Made by a program: the position numbers and the translations under genes
Notes under the pieces: generated by a model
The model's input: only the letters and a program-made list of their open reading frames with translations
The model's database searches: none
Told to the model about the DNA's origin: nothing
Shown: positions 8,244 to 16,510 of the stretch, piece after piece
Layout: every line of letters starts with the position of its first letter
Numbering within the stretch: position 1 is the stretch's first letter
NCBI RefSeq assembly: GCF_019029495.1
Contig: NZ_JAERQM010000004.1
Coordinates: forward strand, 62,001 to 126,000
Direction: 5' to 3'
DNA: 64,000 bases
DNA from: Falsiroseomonas oleicola
GTDB taxonomy: Bacteria; Pseudomonadota; Alphaproteobacteria; Acetobacterales; Acetobacteraceae

Positions 8244-9068
8244 TCAGCACCCGGTGAAGCGTGGCAGGCGCTTCTCCATGAAGGCGGTGCGGCCTTCGCG
8301 GTAATCCGCGCTGTCGGCGCAGGTGGCGGCCAAGGCCTCCAGCCGCGCCAGGTCGCGCTGCGCCGGGTCCTGCAGCACCGCCGCAATGCCGAGCCGGGCC
8401 GCCTGGATGGCCAGCGGCGCGTTCTGGGCGATCTCGGCTGCCAGGGCCAGCGCCTCCGCCTCCAGCGCATCATCGGGCACGACCTGGTTGATCAGGCCGA
8501 TCCGCTCCGCCTCCTCCGCCCCGATGCGGCGCGTGCTGAGCAACAGCATGCGGGCGCGGGCCGGGCCGATCAGGGAGACCAGCAGGCGCAGCCCCTCGAA
8601 GCCATAGGCGATGCCGAGCCGCGCGGCGGGGATGCCGAAGCGGCTGCCGCTGCCGGCCAGGCGCAGATCCGCCGCCATGGCGATGGCCAGCCCGCCGCCC
8701 AGGCAGTAGCCGCGGATCGCCGCGATCATCGGCTTGCCGAAGCGGCGCAGCGCATCGCGGCCCGTCTGGATGCGCGCCGCATAGTCCCGCTGCGCCGCAT
8801 GGTCGCCGCGCTGCTTGTCGAACTGGCTGATATCGGCGCCGGAGACGAAGGCCTGGTCGCCGGCGCCGGTGAGGATGACGACGCGCACCGCGGGATCCGC
8901 TTCCATGCCCTGCAGAATCTCTGCCAGCCCCTGCCACATCTCGACGGAGATGGCGTTGCGCTTCTCCGGCTGGTTGAAGGTGACCAGGCCGATGCCGCCG
9001 GCCTGCGCCGCCAGCATCCGCCCCTCCGCGAAGGCGCGCGGCGTACCGAGATCGGTGAAGCGCTTCAT
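8244..9068 (-). CDS. Enoyl-CoA hydratase/isomerase family protein
   Basis: A 274-residue crotonase-family protein with AFVSGADISQF and GYCLGGGLAIAMAADLR (oxyanion hole) and FGIPAARLGIAYGFEG. In that last block the canonical catalytic Glu position is Ala, so the reaction may be isomerisation, hydrolysis or decarboxylation rather than simple hydration. This comes from my alignment by eye. The start ATG at 9068 overlaps the CoA-transferase stop (ATGA). It is the middle gene of the operon at 10261-7406. Confidence 0.92.
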   Translation of the reverse strand: MKRFTDLGTPRAFAEGRMLAAQAGGIGLVTFNQPEKRNAISVEMWQGLAEILQGMEADPAVRVVILTGAGDQAFVSGADISQFDKQRGDHAAQRDYAARIQTGRDALRRFGKPMIAAIRGYCLGGGLAIAMAADLRLAGSGSRFGIPAARLGIAYGFEGLRLLVSLIGPARARMLLLSTRRIGAEEAERIGLINQVVPDDALEAEALALAAEIAQNAPLAIQAARLGIAAVLQDPAQRDLARLEALAATCADSADYREGRTAFMEKRLPRFTGC

Positions 9069-10261
9069 GGCGCGGCTCCGGTCACGGCATCGATCTCGGC
9101 CTCGCTCAGCCCGGCCTCGCGCAGCACCTCCCGCGTATGTTCGCCGGCCTCGGGCGTCGGCCGCCGGACGGCGCGCGCATGGCCCGAGACGTCGAGCGCC
9201 GAGCTCACCACATCGACGCGCCCGAGCGCCGGGCTCTGCATCGGCATCGCCAGGCCGAGATGCTGCACCTGCGGATCGGCGAAGACCTGGTCGATGGCGT
9301 AGATCGGCCCGCAGGGAATGCCGGCTTCCTCGAACAGCTCGATCCAATGCGCGGCGGGCTGGGTGCGCGTCACCTCCGCGATGGCGGCGTTGATGGCCAG
9401 GCGATCGGCGCTGCGGCCGGCCTGCGTTGTCCAGCCAGGCTTCTCCGCCCAGTCGGGCCGGCCGATGGCGGCGCAGAAGCGGGTGAACAGGCGGCTGGAA
9501 CTGGCGGCGATGTTGATGTGGCCGTCGCGGGTGGGGAAGACGCCGGTCGGGATGCCGGTCGGGTGGTCGTTGCCCGCCTGGCCGGCCACCTCCTGGTCCA
9601 CCAGCCAGCGCGCCGCCTGGAAATCCAGCATGAAGACCTGCGCCTGCAGCAGCGAGGTGGTGACCCAGCGGCCCAGCCCCGTCCGCGTGCGTTCGAACAG
9701 CGCCATTATGATGCCGAGCGCAAGCAGGTTGCCGGCGGTGAGGTCCGCCACCGCGATGCCGGCCCGCACCGGTCCCTGGCCCGGCAGGCCGGTGATCGAC
9801 ATCAGGCCGCTCATCCCCTGCGCGATCTGGTCCACACCGGCGCGATCGGCATAGGGGCCGTCCTGGCCGAAGCCGCTGATGCTGCCATAGACGATGCGCG
9901 GATTGACGGCATGGACATCCGGCCAGGCGATGCGCAGGCGCCGCTTCACGGCGGGCCGCATGTTTTCCACCACCACATCGGCATCCCGCAGCAGGCGCAG
10001 GAAGGCGGCGTGGCCTGCGGGGCTTTTCAGGTCGAGCTGGATGGCGCGCTTGTTGCGGTGCAGGTTCTGGAAATCGGCGCCGTGACGGCGCCCGGCGACA
10101 TCCTCGCCCGGCCCCGCCGGCGGCTCGATCCGGATCACATCCGCGCCCCAGTCGGCCAGGTGGCGCACGCAGGTCGGACCGGCGCGGGCCAGCGTCAGGT
10201 CCAGCACGCGAAGGCCCGCGAGCGGCCCCGCGGCGGGTGCTTCATGAGGGGCTTCCGGCAT
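9065..10261 (-). CDS. CaiB/BaiF family CoA-transferase
   Basis: A 398-residue class III CoA-transferase. Near the N-terminus it has LAGLRVLDLTLARAGPTCVRHLADWGADV and the family's GxDFQNLHRNKRAIQLDL-type region; the conserved catalytic Asp sits in AVADLTAGN. It moves CoA between carboxylic acids and can activate the substrate. I chose the ATG at 10261, with GGGAGG upstream, over two in-frame TTG codons. It is the first gene behind promoter/operator site 5, which has the most perfect palindrome of the set. Confidence 0.95.
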   Translation of the reverse strand: MPEAPHEAPAAGPLAGLRVLDLTLARAGPTCVRHLADWGADVIRIEPPAGPGEDVAGRRHGADFQNLHRNKRAIQLDLKSPAGHAAFLRLLRDADVVVENMRPAVKRRLRIAWPDVHAVNPRIVYGSISGFGQDGPYADRAGVDQIAQGMSGLMSITGLPGQGPVRAGIAVADLTAGNLLALGIIMALFERTRTGLGRWVTTSLLQAQVFMLDFQAARWLVDQEVAGQAGNDHPTGIPTGVFPTRDGHINIAASSSRLFTRFCAAIGRPDWAEKPGWTTQAGRSADRLAINAAIAEVTRTQPAAHWIELFEEAGIPCGPIYAIDQVFADPQVQHLGLAMPMQSPALGRVDVVSSALDVSGHARAVRRPTPEAGEHTREVLREAGLSEAEIDAVTGAAP

Positions 10262-10285
10262 CAACAACCTCCCTTGCCTCGGCCG

Positions 10286-10334
10286 TCGACCGACCGGTCG
10301 GTCGATTAGGCGCGCAGCCGCGCCACCTTGGCAA
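10286..10334 (-). promoter_or_regulatory. Promoter with perfect 20-bp TetR-type operator (site 5)
   Basis: TCGACCGACCGGTCGGTCGA at 10286-10305 is a perfect 20-bp palindrome. Read leftward it abuts -10-like CCTAAT (10310-10305), with -35-like TTGCCA at 10334-10329 and an 18-base spacer. It lies 25 bases upstream of the CoA-transferase start and 40 bases below the stop of the second TetR gene. Confidence 0.85.
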
Positions 10335-10345
10335 GAGGGGCGTGT

Positions 10346-10987
10346 TCAGCCAGGGCGGGGCATGAAGCCGGCGACGATCATGCCGTAGAACTGGTCGGCG
10401 ATCTCGGGCGCAGTCAGCGGACCCTCCGGGTTGTACCAGCGGGGCAGCCAGCTCAGCGTGCTGGCCACCAGCCGCCCGGCCAGCGCCACATCCATCGGCC
10501 GCATGTCGCCGCGGCGGATGGCTTCCTCGATGATGCTGCGCAGCAGCGTCTCATACCGGTCGCGCCACTCCAGCCGCTGCTTGCGGCGGCGGACCTGCGG
10601 ATCGTTCCAGAAGATGGCGGAACCGGCGATCCAGGCCCAGCGATAGCGCTCGAAGAAGGTCGCCGTCTCCACCATCAGCGTGCGCAGGCGCTCCAGCGGC
10701 GGTCGTTCCGGATCATCCAGCGCGGAGACGTGCTGGAAGATGGACCGCGTGGTGCCCATCACCATCGGGCGGATGATGGAATCCTTGTCCGGGAAGTAGT
10801 GGTACAGCGTGGCCTTGGAGATTCCGCATTCCTGCGCGATGTCGCGCATCGAGGTGCGGTCGAAGCCCTGGGTGGCGAACAGCTTCGCCGCCGCGGTCAG
10901 GATCTGGAGCATCCGTTCCGGCGGCGGGCCTTGCGATGTGCTGAAGCTGAGAAGCTCGCTGAGGTCTTCCATGGGCTTTCCGGTCAT
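10346..10987 (-). CDS. TetR/AcrR family transcriptional regulator (copy 2)
   Basis: A 213-residue regulator with an HTH (RDIAQECGISKATLYHYF, then PDKDSI) and a ligand domain containing YRWAWIAGSAIFWNDPQ and LSWLPRWYNPEGPLTAPEI. It is closely related to the regulator at 2519-3286 throughout, and the recognition helix is the same (SKATLYHYFPDKDSI). Start candidates are the ATG at 10987 and an internal ATG at 10972 (MEDLSELL); neither has a strong ribosome site. It lies 60 bases below the acyl-CoA synthetase gene and just above operator site 5, so it may be read with the long operon from 20164. Probably a repressor released by an acyl-CoA or acid. Confidence 0.92.
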   Translation of the reverse strand: MTGKPMEDLSELLSFSTSQGPPPERMLQILTAAAKLFATQGFDRTSMRDIAQECGISKATLYHYFPDKDSIIRPMVMGTTRSIFQHVSALDDPERPPLERLRTLMVETATFFERYRWAWIAGSAIFWNDPQVRRRKQRLEWRDRYETLLRSIIEEAIRRGDMRPMDVALAGRLVASTLSWLPRWYNPEGPLTAPEIADQFYGMIVAGFMPRPG

Positions 10988-11047
10988 CCGGCCTTGACCG
11001 ATGTCGGCCGGCCCGGCGCGGACCCTTGCGGCGGCGGGCCGGCCCTG

Positions 11048-13165
11048 TCAACCGGCTTCGCGCCGCAGGATCACCGCATCCACCGCGACGCCGCCTTGCG
11101 GCAGCGCGATGAAGGGGTTGATCTCGACGCTGGCCAGCGAATCCCGGTGCCGCAGGGCGAAGCCGGCCAGCGCCACCAGCGCATCCGCCAGAGCCTGCAA
11201 ATCCATCGGTGGACGGCCGCGCGCGCCCTGCAGCAGCGGCAGGCCGCGAATGCCGTGGAACTGCGCGAGCGCCGCCTCCCGCGTCAGCGGTGTCAGGCGG
11301 AACACCACGTCGCGGAACACCTCGACGAAGACACCGCCGAGGCCGAACATCACGAGCGGGCCGAAGACCGGGTCGATGGTGACGCCCAGCACCGTCTCCA
11401 CCCCGCCGGTGATCATCGGCGCCACCAGCGCGCCGTCCAGCCGGGCCTGTGGCGCCTTGGCGGCGACCTCCCGCATCATCGCTTCCCAGGCGGCCGCGAC
11501 CTCCGTTGCGTCGCGCAGGTTCAACCGCACGCCGCCGACGTCGGATTTATGCGCGAGATCGACCGAGAGCACCTTGAGCGCCACCGGGAAGCCCAGCGCC
11601 TCGGCCGCCGCCACCGCTTCCATCACGCTGCGGGCGGTACGTTCCGGGGCGAAGGGAATTCCGGCCTCCCCCAGCAGGCGCTTCGCTGCGGCCTCGTCCA
11701 GCGGGCCGGGCGGCAGGGACAGTGCCGGCGGCAGTGGCGCGGCCGGCAGCGGGGCAGGGCGGGCGCGCAACCGGGCCAGGGCGCCGGCCACGGTCATCGC
11801 GCGGCTCGGATCCTCGATCACCAGGAAGCCCATCGCCTCCAGATCCAGCCGCGTCGCTGGCGGGCAGACGAAGCACAGGATGAACAGCTTGTCCGGATGC
11901 GCGGCCCGCAACCTGGCAAGCATCGGGCGCAGCGTCTCCATCGCCCGCTCACTCAGCCCCATCAGCGCCAGGAAGGCGATGACAATGTCGAAGCCATCGC
12001 CTTCCATCATGATGTCGATCATGCGGCCGAGCAGCGTTCGGTCGTTCACCACCTGCGCCGTGGCATCCACCGGATTGCGCGGATTGGCGAAGGGCACCAG
12101 TTCCAGGATGCGGGACTGCGCCGCGGCGGGCAGCGCAGGCATGGCCAGCCCACGAGCCTCCGCATGGTCCGCCAGCAGCACGCCGACGCCGCCCGAGATC
12201 GTGATGACGCCGAGCCGGTTGCCCGGCGGCAGGATCCCGGCGGCGCAGGCCAGCGCCACATCGACCATTTCCTCGATCGACTGGGCGCGATGCACGCCGG
12301 CCTCGGCGAAGGCCGAGTCATAGGCCGCATCGGTGCCGGCAAGCGCGCCGGTGTGGGACGCCGCGGCATCAGCCCCGAGCGCGGAGGTGCCCACCTTCAT
12401 CGCCACCACGGGCTTGCCGCGCGCCGACGCCAGGGCCAGCGCCGCGCGCATCCGCGCACCGTCGCGGCAACCCTCTATGGAGATGACGATGACCTGCGTC
12501 GCCGGATCCTCGGCGAACCAGGCGATGCAGGCGGCGACATCGACATCCGCCTCGTTGCCGGTTGCGACGAAATGGCTGATCCCGGCGCCGCGCTGGTGCA
12601 GCAGCGTGTAGCAATAGGTGCCGAAGGCGCCGCTCTGGCTGGCGATGGCGATGCCGCCCGGCTTCGGCCAGGTGCCCTGCAGGGACGCCGAGAAGGTGCA
12701 GAACACGCCATCCGCCGGATTGAACAGGCCGAGGCAGTTCGGCCCCAGCATGCGGATGCCGGCCTGCCGGCAGCGCGCCGCCATCGCGTCCTGCCGCGCG
12801 CGCCCCACCTCATCCACCTCCCCGAAGCCGGAGGTGAACATCAGGATGGCGCCGGCGCCGCAGCGGATGCAGGACTCCACCGCCTCCTCCGCCATGCGCG
12901 CCGGCAGGGCGATGACGACGAGGTCGGCCGGGACGGGCAGATCCTCCAGCCTGGGATAGGCGGGCAGGCCCTGGACCGTCGGCTGCGCCGGGTTCACCGG
13001 ATAGATGGCGCCGGTGAAGCCGCCCTGCAGCAGATAGTCCACCGGCCTGCCGCCGATCTTGCGCGGGTCGCTCGAAGCGCCCAGCACCGCGATGCTGCGC
13101 GGCCGGAACAGCGCGTCCAGCCCCTGCGGCCGTGCCGCCTGCTCCGCCATGGTGTCCATGCTCAT
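11048..13165 (-). CDS. Acyl-CoA synthetase (NDP-forming), acetate-CoA ligase family
   Basis: A 705-residue protein with fused alpha and beta domains. An N-terminal CoA-binding Rossmann region (SIAVLGASSDPRKIGGRPVD) is followed by a succinyl-CoA-ligase-like flavodoxin domain with the family SHTGALAGTDAAYDSAF segment, whose His is a candidate phospho-carrier. The C-terminal ATP-grasp domain (about residues 470-700) has LKVLSVDLAHKSDVGGVRLN. It converts an acid and CoA to the thioester with NTP. The ATG at 13165 overlaps the Bug stop (ATGA); internal ATGs at 13159 and 13150 are possible. Last enzyme gene of the long operon beginning at 20164. Confidence 0.93.
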   Translation of the reverse strand: MSMDTMAEQAARPQGLDALFRPRSIAVLGASSDPRKIGGRPVDYLLQGGFTGAIYPVNPAQPTVQGLPAYPRLEDLPVPADLVVIALPARMAEEAVESCIRCGAGAILMFTSGFGEVDEVGRARQDAMAARCRQAGIRMLGPNCLGLFNPADGVFCTFSASLQGTWPKPGGIAIASQSGAFGTYCYTLLHQRGAGISHFVATGNEADVDVAACIAWFAEDPATQVIVISIEGCRDGARMRAALALASARGKPVVAMKVGTSALGADAAASHTGALAGTDAAYDSAFAEAGVHRAQSIEEMVDVALACAAGILPPGNRLGVITISGGVGVLLADHAEARGLAMPALPAAAQSRILELVPFANPRNPVDATAQVVNDRTLLGRMIDIMMEGDGFDIVIAFLALMGLSERAMETLRPMLARLRAAHPDKLFILCFVCPPATRLDLEAMGFLVIEDPSRAMTVAGALARLRARPAPLPAAPLPPALSLPPGPLDEAAAKRLLGEAGIPFAPERTARSVMEAVAAAEALGFPVALKVLSVDLAHKSDVGGVRLNLRDATEVAAAWEAMMREVAAKAPQARLDGALVAPMITGGVETVLGVTIDPVFGPLVMFGLGGVFVEVFRDVVFRLTPLTREAALAQFHGIRGLPLLQGARGRPPMDLQALADALVALAGFALRHRDSLASVEINPFIALPQGGVAVDAVILRREAG

Positions 13166-14139
13166 TCGATCCGCAGGTTCAGGCGCTGCACGATGGCCTG
13201 TTCCTTGACCACCTGCTGGCGCGCGAAGTCCCCATAGGCCGCGCTGTCCATATACATCACGGGCTGGTCGAGCCCCTGCAGATAGGCGAGGGAGTCCGGG
13301 TGGTAGAGCGCTTCCTTGAAGGCGTCGTGGAGCACCTTCACGACGCCCGGGTCCATGCCCTTCGGCCCGGCGAGGCCATAGGGCGATGTGGCGACGATAT
13401 CGTAGCCGAGATCCTTCAGCGTCGGCGCATCAGGGTAGCGGGCGATGCGCTGCGGCGTCCAGACATTCAGCAGCCGCAGCCGGCCATCCAGTACCAGGGA
13501 GGACCAATGGCTGGCCGTTGCCACCGCATCGATCGTGCCGCTGAGCAGCGCGCTGGTCAGTTCGCTGCCGCCGCGATACGGCGCATGCAGCCATTCGACC
13601 TTCTCGATCTCCGCGATGCGGTCCATCACCACATGCGATTCGGTGCCGACGCCGGGCGAGCCGTAGGAGATGCGCCCGGGCTGGCGCTTGCTCGCCGCCA
13701 GGAAATCCGCCCAGGTCCTGTGGGGCGAATCCGCGCGCACGACCAGGCCGAAAGTGTAGCCCGTGAGGCAGATGATGTAGGTGAAATCCTCCACCGGATC
13801 ATAGGGCATGCGCGGCATCATATAGGGCACGCGGAAGACGGAGCCGGGGATCTGCGCCAGCGTGTGACCATCCGCCGGCTCCGATGACAGGGCACGGGCG
13901 GCCAGCGTGCCGTTGGCGCCGGCGCGGTTCTCGATCACCACCGGCTGGCCCAGCTTCGGCCCGACCAGATCCGCCAGCACGCGCGTATAGACATTGGGGC
14001 CGGGCGCCCAGGCGGCGAAGATGCGGACCGGACGGTTGGGAAAGCCAGCGCGCGGTTGGGCCAGGGCTGGCAGGGCAAGACCGCCGGCCGCCGCGGCCAA
14101 CACAGCGCGTCGCGTCAAGGTTGTTCTGCTGTTCTTCAT
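13162..14139 (-). CDS. Bug-family tripartite tricarboxylate transporter solute-binding protein (copy 3)
   Basis: A 325-residue TctC/Bug protein. A twin-arginine-like signal (TLTRRAVLAAAAGGLALPALA) is followed by FPNRPVRIFAAWAPGPNVYT and GQPVVIENRAGANGTLAAR. AAGGAGGAAAC stands just before the ATG at 14139, an excellent ribosome site. It is embedded in the acyl-CoA operon, 22 bases below the small acyl-CoA dehydrogenase and overlapping the synthetase by 4 bases. This ties uptake of one acid directly to its activation to a CoA thioester. No membrane subunits are present. Confidence 0.95.
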   Translation of the reverse strand: MKNSRTTLTRRAVLAAAAGGLALPALAQPRAGFPNRPVRIFAAWAPGPNVYTRVLADLVGPKLGQPVVIENRAGANGTLAARALSSEPADGHTLAQIPGSVFRVPYMMPRMPYDPVEDFTYIICLTGYTFGLVVRADSPHRTWADFLAASKRQPGRISYGSPGVGTESHVVMDRIAEIEKVEWLHAPYRGGSELTSALLSGTIDAVATASHWSSLVLDGRLRLLNVWTPQRIARYPDAPTLKDLGYDIVATSPYGLAGPKGMDPGVVKVLHDAFKEALYHPDSLAYLQGLDQPVMYMDSAAYGDFARQQVVKEQAIVQRLNLRIE

Positions 14140-14161
14140 TGTTTCCTCCTTGCTCAATGCG

Positions 14162-15298
14162 TCAGGCGGCGGCGGAGACCTCCGCCGCCAGCGCGCGCAG
14201 ATGGTGGTCGGCATCACCGAAGGTCGTGTCGATCGCGGCGAGCCGCTTGAAGGCGTGGCCGGCGGCGTATTCCGTGGCGATGCCGATGCCGCCATGCATC
14301 TGCACCGCCTGCTGGCCGATCAGCCGCGCGGAACGGCCGATCTGCACCTTCACGGCCGAGAGCGCCGCGCGCCGCGCCGCCGCGGGTTCCTCCAGCATCA
14401 TGGTCGCGTACATCGCCATGCTGCGCGCCTGTTCCAGCGCCACCATCATGTCGGAGGCACGATGCTGCAGCACCTGAAAGCTGCCGATCGGCGCGCCGAA
14501 CTGCTTGCGCGTCTTCAGGTAGTCCAGCGTCATCGCATGCAGGGCGGACATGGTGCCGACCGCTTCGGCCGCCAGCGCCGCGATCGCCTCATCCACCACG
14601 CGCTCGACCAAGGCCAGACCATCCTCGGCATTGCCCAGCACAGCCTCGGCCCGGGCGGCGGAGAGGGTGATCTCCGCGCCGCGCTGGCCATCGACCATGG
14701 CATAGCCCTGCCGCAGCACGCCCGGCGCATCGCCGCGCAGCAGGAAGACGCCGATGCCGCCGCGATCATGCCGCGCCCCGGCGCTGCGCGCGGTCACCAG
14801 CAGCCAGTCCGCCGTGTCGCCATGCAGCACCACGCTCTTGCGGCCTTCCAGCACCCAGCCATCGCCGTCGCGCCGCGCCGTGGTGGTGATGTCGGACAGG
14901 CTGTAGCGGGATTGCGGCTCGGCCTGGGCGAAGGCGAGCAGCGCCTCGCCGGCGGCGATGGCGGGCACCATGCGCTGGCGCAGCGCCGCATCGGCGCCGT
15001 GGCGCAGCAGCCCGCCGCCGAGCACGACGGTGCTCAGCCAGGGCTCCAGCGCCAACACCTCGCCCAGCGCCTCCGCCACCAGCATCGTCTCCACCGGGCC
15101 ACCGCCGAATCCGCCATCCTCCTCGGCGAAGGGCAGGCCCAGCAGGCCGAGCTCGGCGTAGCGGCCCCACATCGCGCGGCTCCAGCCCGGCGCCTCCGTC
15201 TGGTAGTTGGCGCGGCGGTTGAAGGCGTAGTGATCGGCCAACAACCGCCGCAGGTTGGACTGCAGCAGCCGCTGTTCCTCCGTCAGGTCGAAATCCAT
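14162..15298 (-). CDS. Acyl-CoA dehydrogenase, small-subunit type
   Basis: A 378-residue acyl-CoA dehydrogenase starting MDFDLTEEQRLLQSNLRRLL. It has GLPFAEEDGGFGGGPVETM, the middle-domain DGWVLEGRKSVVLHGDTADW, and the C-terminal QMHGGIGIATEY block. It begins 3 bases below the stop of the large-type dehydrogenase at 15302-16510. The pair is organised like the alpha2beta2 dehydrogenases known from steroid side-chain catabolism in actinobacteria. Whether the two proteins assemble here is inference. Confidence 0.95.
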   Translation of the reverse strand: MDFDLTEEQRLLQSNLRRLLADHYAFNRRANYQTEAPGWSRAMWGRYAELGLLGLPFAEEDGGFGGGPVETMLVAEALGEVLALEPWLSTVVLGGGLLRHGADAALRQRMVPAIAAGEALLAFAQAEPQSRYSLSDITTTARRDGDGWVLEGRKSVVLHGDTADWLLVTARSAGARHDRGGIGVFLLRGDAPGVLRQGYAMVDGQRGAEITLSAARAEAVLGNAEDGLALVERVVDEAIAALAAEAVGTMSALHAMTLDYLKTRKQFGAPIGSFQVLQHRASDMMVALEQARSMAMYATMMLEEPAAARRAALSAVKVQIGRSARLIGQQAVQMHGGIGIATEYAAGHAFKRLAAIDTTFGDADHHLRALAAEVSAAA

Positions 15299-15301
15299 GC
15301 G

Positions 15302-16510
15302 TCAGAGTCCCATGAAGGCCTTGGCCATGATCTGCCGCTGGATCTCGTTCGTGCCGCCGAAGATCGAGAGCTTGCGCCAGTTGAAATAGAGCGGCGCGGC
15401 GCTGCGTGCCCATTCGGGCATCAGTTCCGGCGCATTGCTGCCTTCCGCATCCGGGTCACCTGGCGCCGCCAGGCCGTAGGGGCCGGCGACTTCCATCATC
15501 AGCTCCGTGATGGATTGCGCGATCTCCGAGCCGCGCAGCTTCAGGATGGAGGAGGCCGGGTCCGCCTGGCGCGATTCCCCGGCGCGGCGGCCGCCGGCCA
15601 GCACGTGCAGCACTGTCATCTCCAGCGCCTTCAGCTCCACCTCGATGGCGGCGATTTTTTCCCGGATGCGCTGCTGCTCGATCAGTGGGCGGCCGTTCTC
15701 CTGTGCCTCGCCGGCCATGAATTTCAGCCGCCGCAGCCGTTCCTTGCTGACACCGACGCGCGCCGCGCCGGTGCGTTCATGGCCGAGCAGAAGCTTGGCG
15801 CAATCCCATCCGCGATTCTCCTCGCCGACCAGATTGCTGACGGGCACGCGGACATTGTCGAAGAAGACCTCGTTCACCTCATGCCCGCCATCAATGGTGA
15901 TGACGGGTCGCACGGTGATGCCCGGGCTTCGCATGTCGATCAGCAGGAAGGAGATTCCCTCCTGCCGCTTCGCGGCCTGCGGGTTGGTGCGGACCAGGCA
16001 GAAGATCCAGTCGGCGTTCTGGGCATAGGTGGTCCAGGTCTTCTGGCCATCCACCACGTAATGGTCACCATCCCGTACCGCCCGCGTCTTCAACGAGGCG
16101 AGGTCGGAGCCCGCGCCGGGCTCGGAGAAGCCCTGACACCACCAGTCATCGATGTTGCGGATGCGCGGCAGGAAGTGCCGCTTCTGCGCCTCCGTCCCGA
16201 AGGCGATGATGATGGGGCCGACCATGTTGGTGTTGAAGCCGAGCGGCTGCGGCGCCGGGGTCTGCTGCAATTCCTCGCGGAATATGTAGCGCTGCACGGC
16301 GGTCCAGCCAGTGCCGCCATGTTCCTCCGGCCAGTCCGGCACGGCCCAGCCGCGGGCGTTCAGGATGCGCTGCCAGGCGACGGTCTGCGCCTTGGTCGGC
16401 ACGCGGCCCTCGATCATGCGCTGGCGCGTCTCGGCCGGCAGGTTGGCCTCTATGAAGTCGCGCACCTCGGCGCGGAAGGCGCGTTCCTCCGCGGTGAATC
16501 GCAGATCCAT
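15302..16510 (-). CDS. Acyl-CoA dehydrogenase, large-subunit type
   Basis: A 402-residue acyl-CoA dehydrogenase with GWAVPDWPEEHGGTGWTAVQ, WWCQGFSEPGAGSDLASLKT and VDGQKTWTTYAQNADWIF, ending in IFGGTNEIQRQIMAKAFMGL. It is a clear paralogue of the protein at 484-1656 in length and motifs. Its ATG at 16510 shares one base with the stop of the hydratase/dehydrogenase fusion gene (TGATG). It should oxidise the same acyl-CoA series that the fusion protein then hydrates and oxidises. Confidence 0.96.
   Translation of the reverse strand: MDLRFTAEERAFRAEVRDFIEANLPAETRQRMIEGRVPTKAQTVAWQRILNARGWAVPDWPEEHGGTGWTAVQRYIFREELQQTPAPQPLGFNTNMVGPIIIAFGTEAQKRHFLPRIRNIDDWWCQGFSEPGAGSDLASLKTRAVRDGDHYVVDGQKTWTTYAQNADWIFCLVRTNPQAAKRQEGISFLLIDMRSPGITVRPVITIDGGHEVNEVFFDNVRVPVSNLVGEENRGWDCAKLLLGHERTGAARVGVSKERLRRLKFMAGEAQENGRPLIEQQRIREKIAAIEVELKALEMTVLHVLAGGRRAGESRQADPASSILKLRGSEIAQSITELMMEVAGPYGLAAPGDPDAEGSNAPELMPEWARSAAPLYFNWRKLSIFGGTNEIQRQIMAKAFMGL

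Noticed and set aside
10996-11011. GACCGATGTCGGCCGG just upstream of the second TetR gene
   Set aside because: The arms match poorly and the spacing differs from the six good sites. It may be a weak half-site but does not support a call.
10328-13237. A 969-codon open frame on the plus strand
   Set aside because: It lies antisense to the TetR and acyl-CoA synthetase genes, is rich in Arg, His and Gln, and has no domain. It is a by-product of GC-rich codon use.
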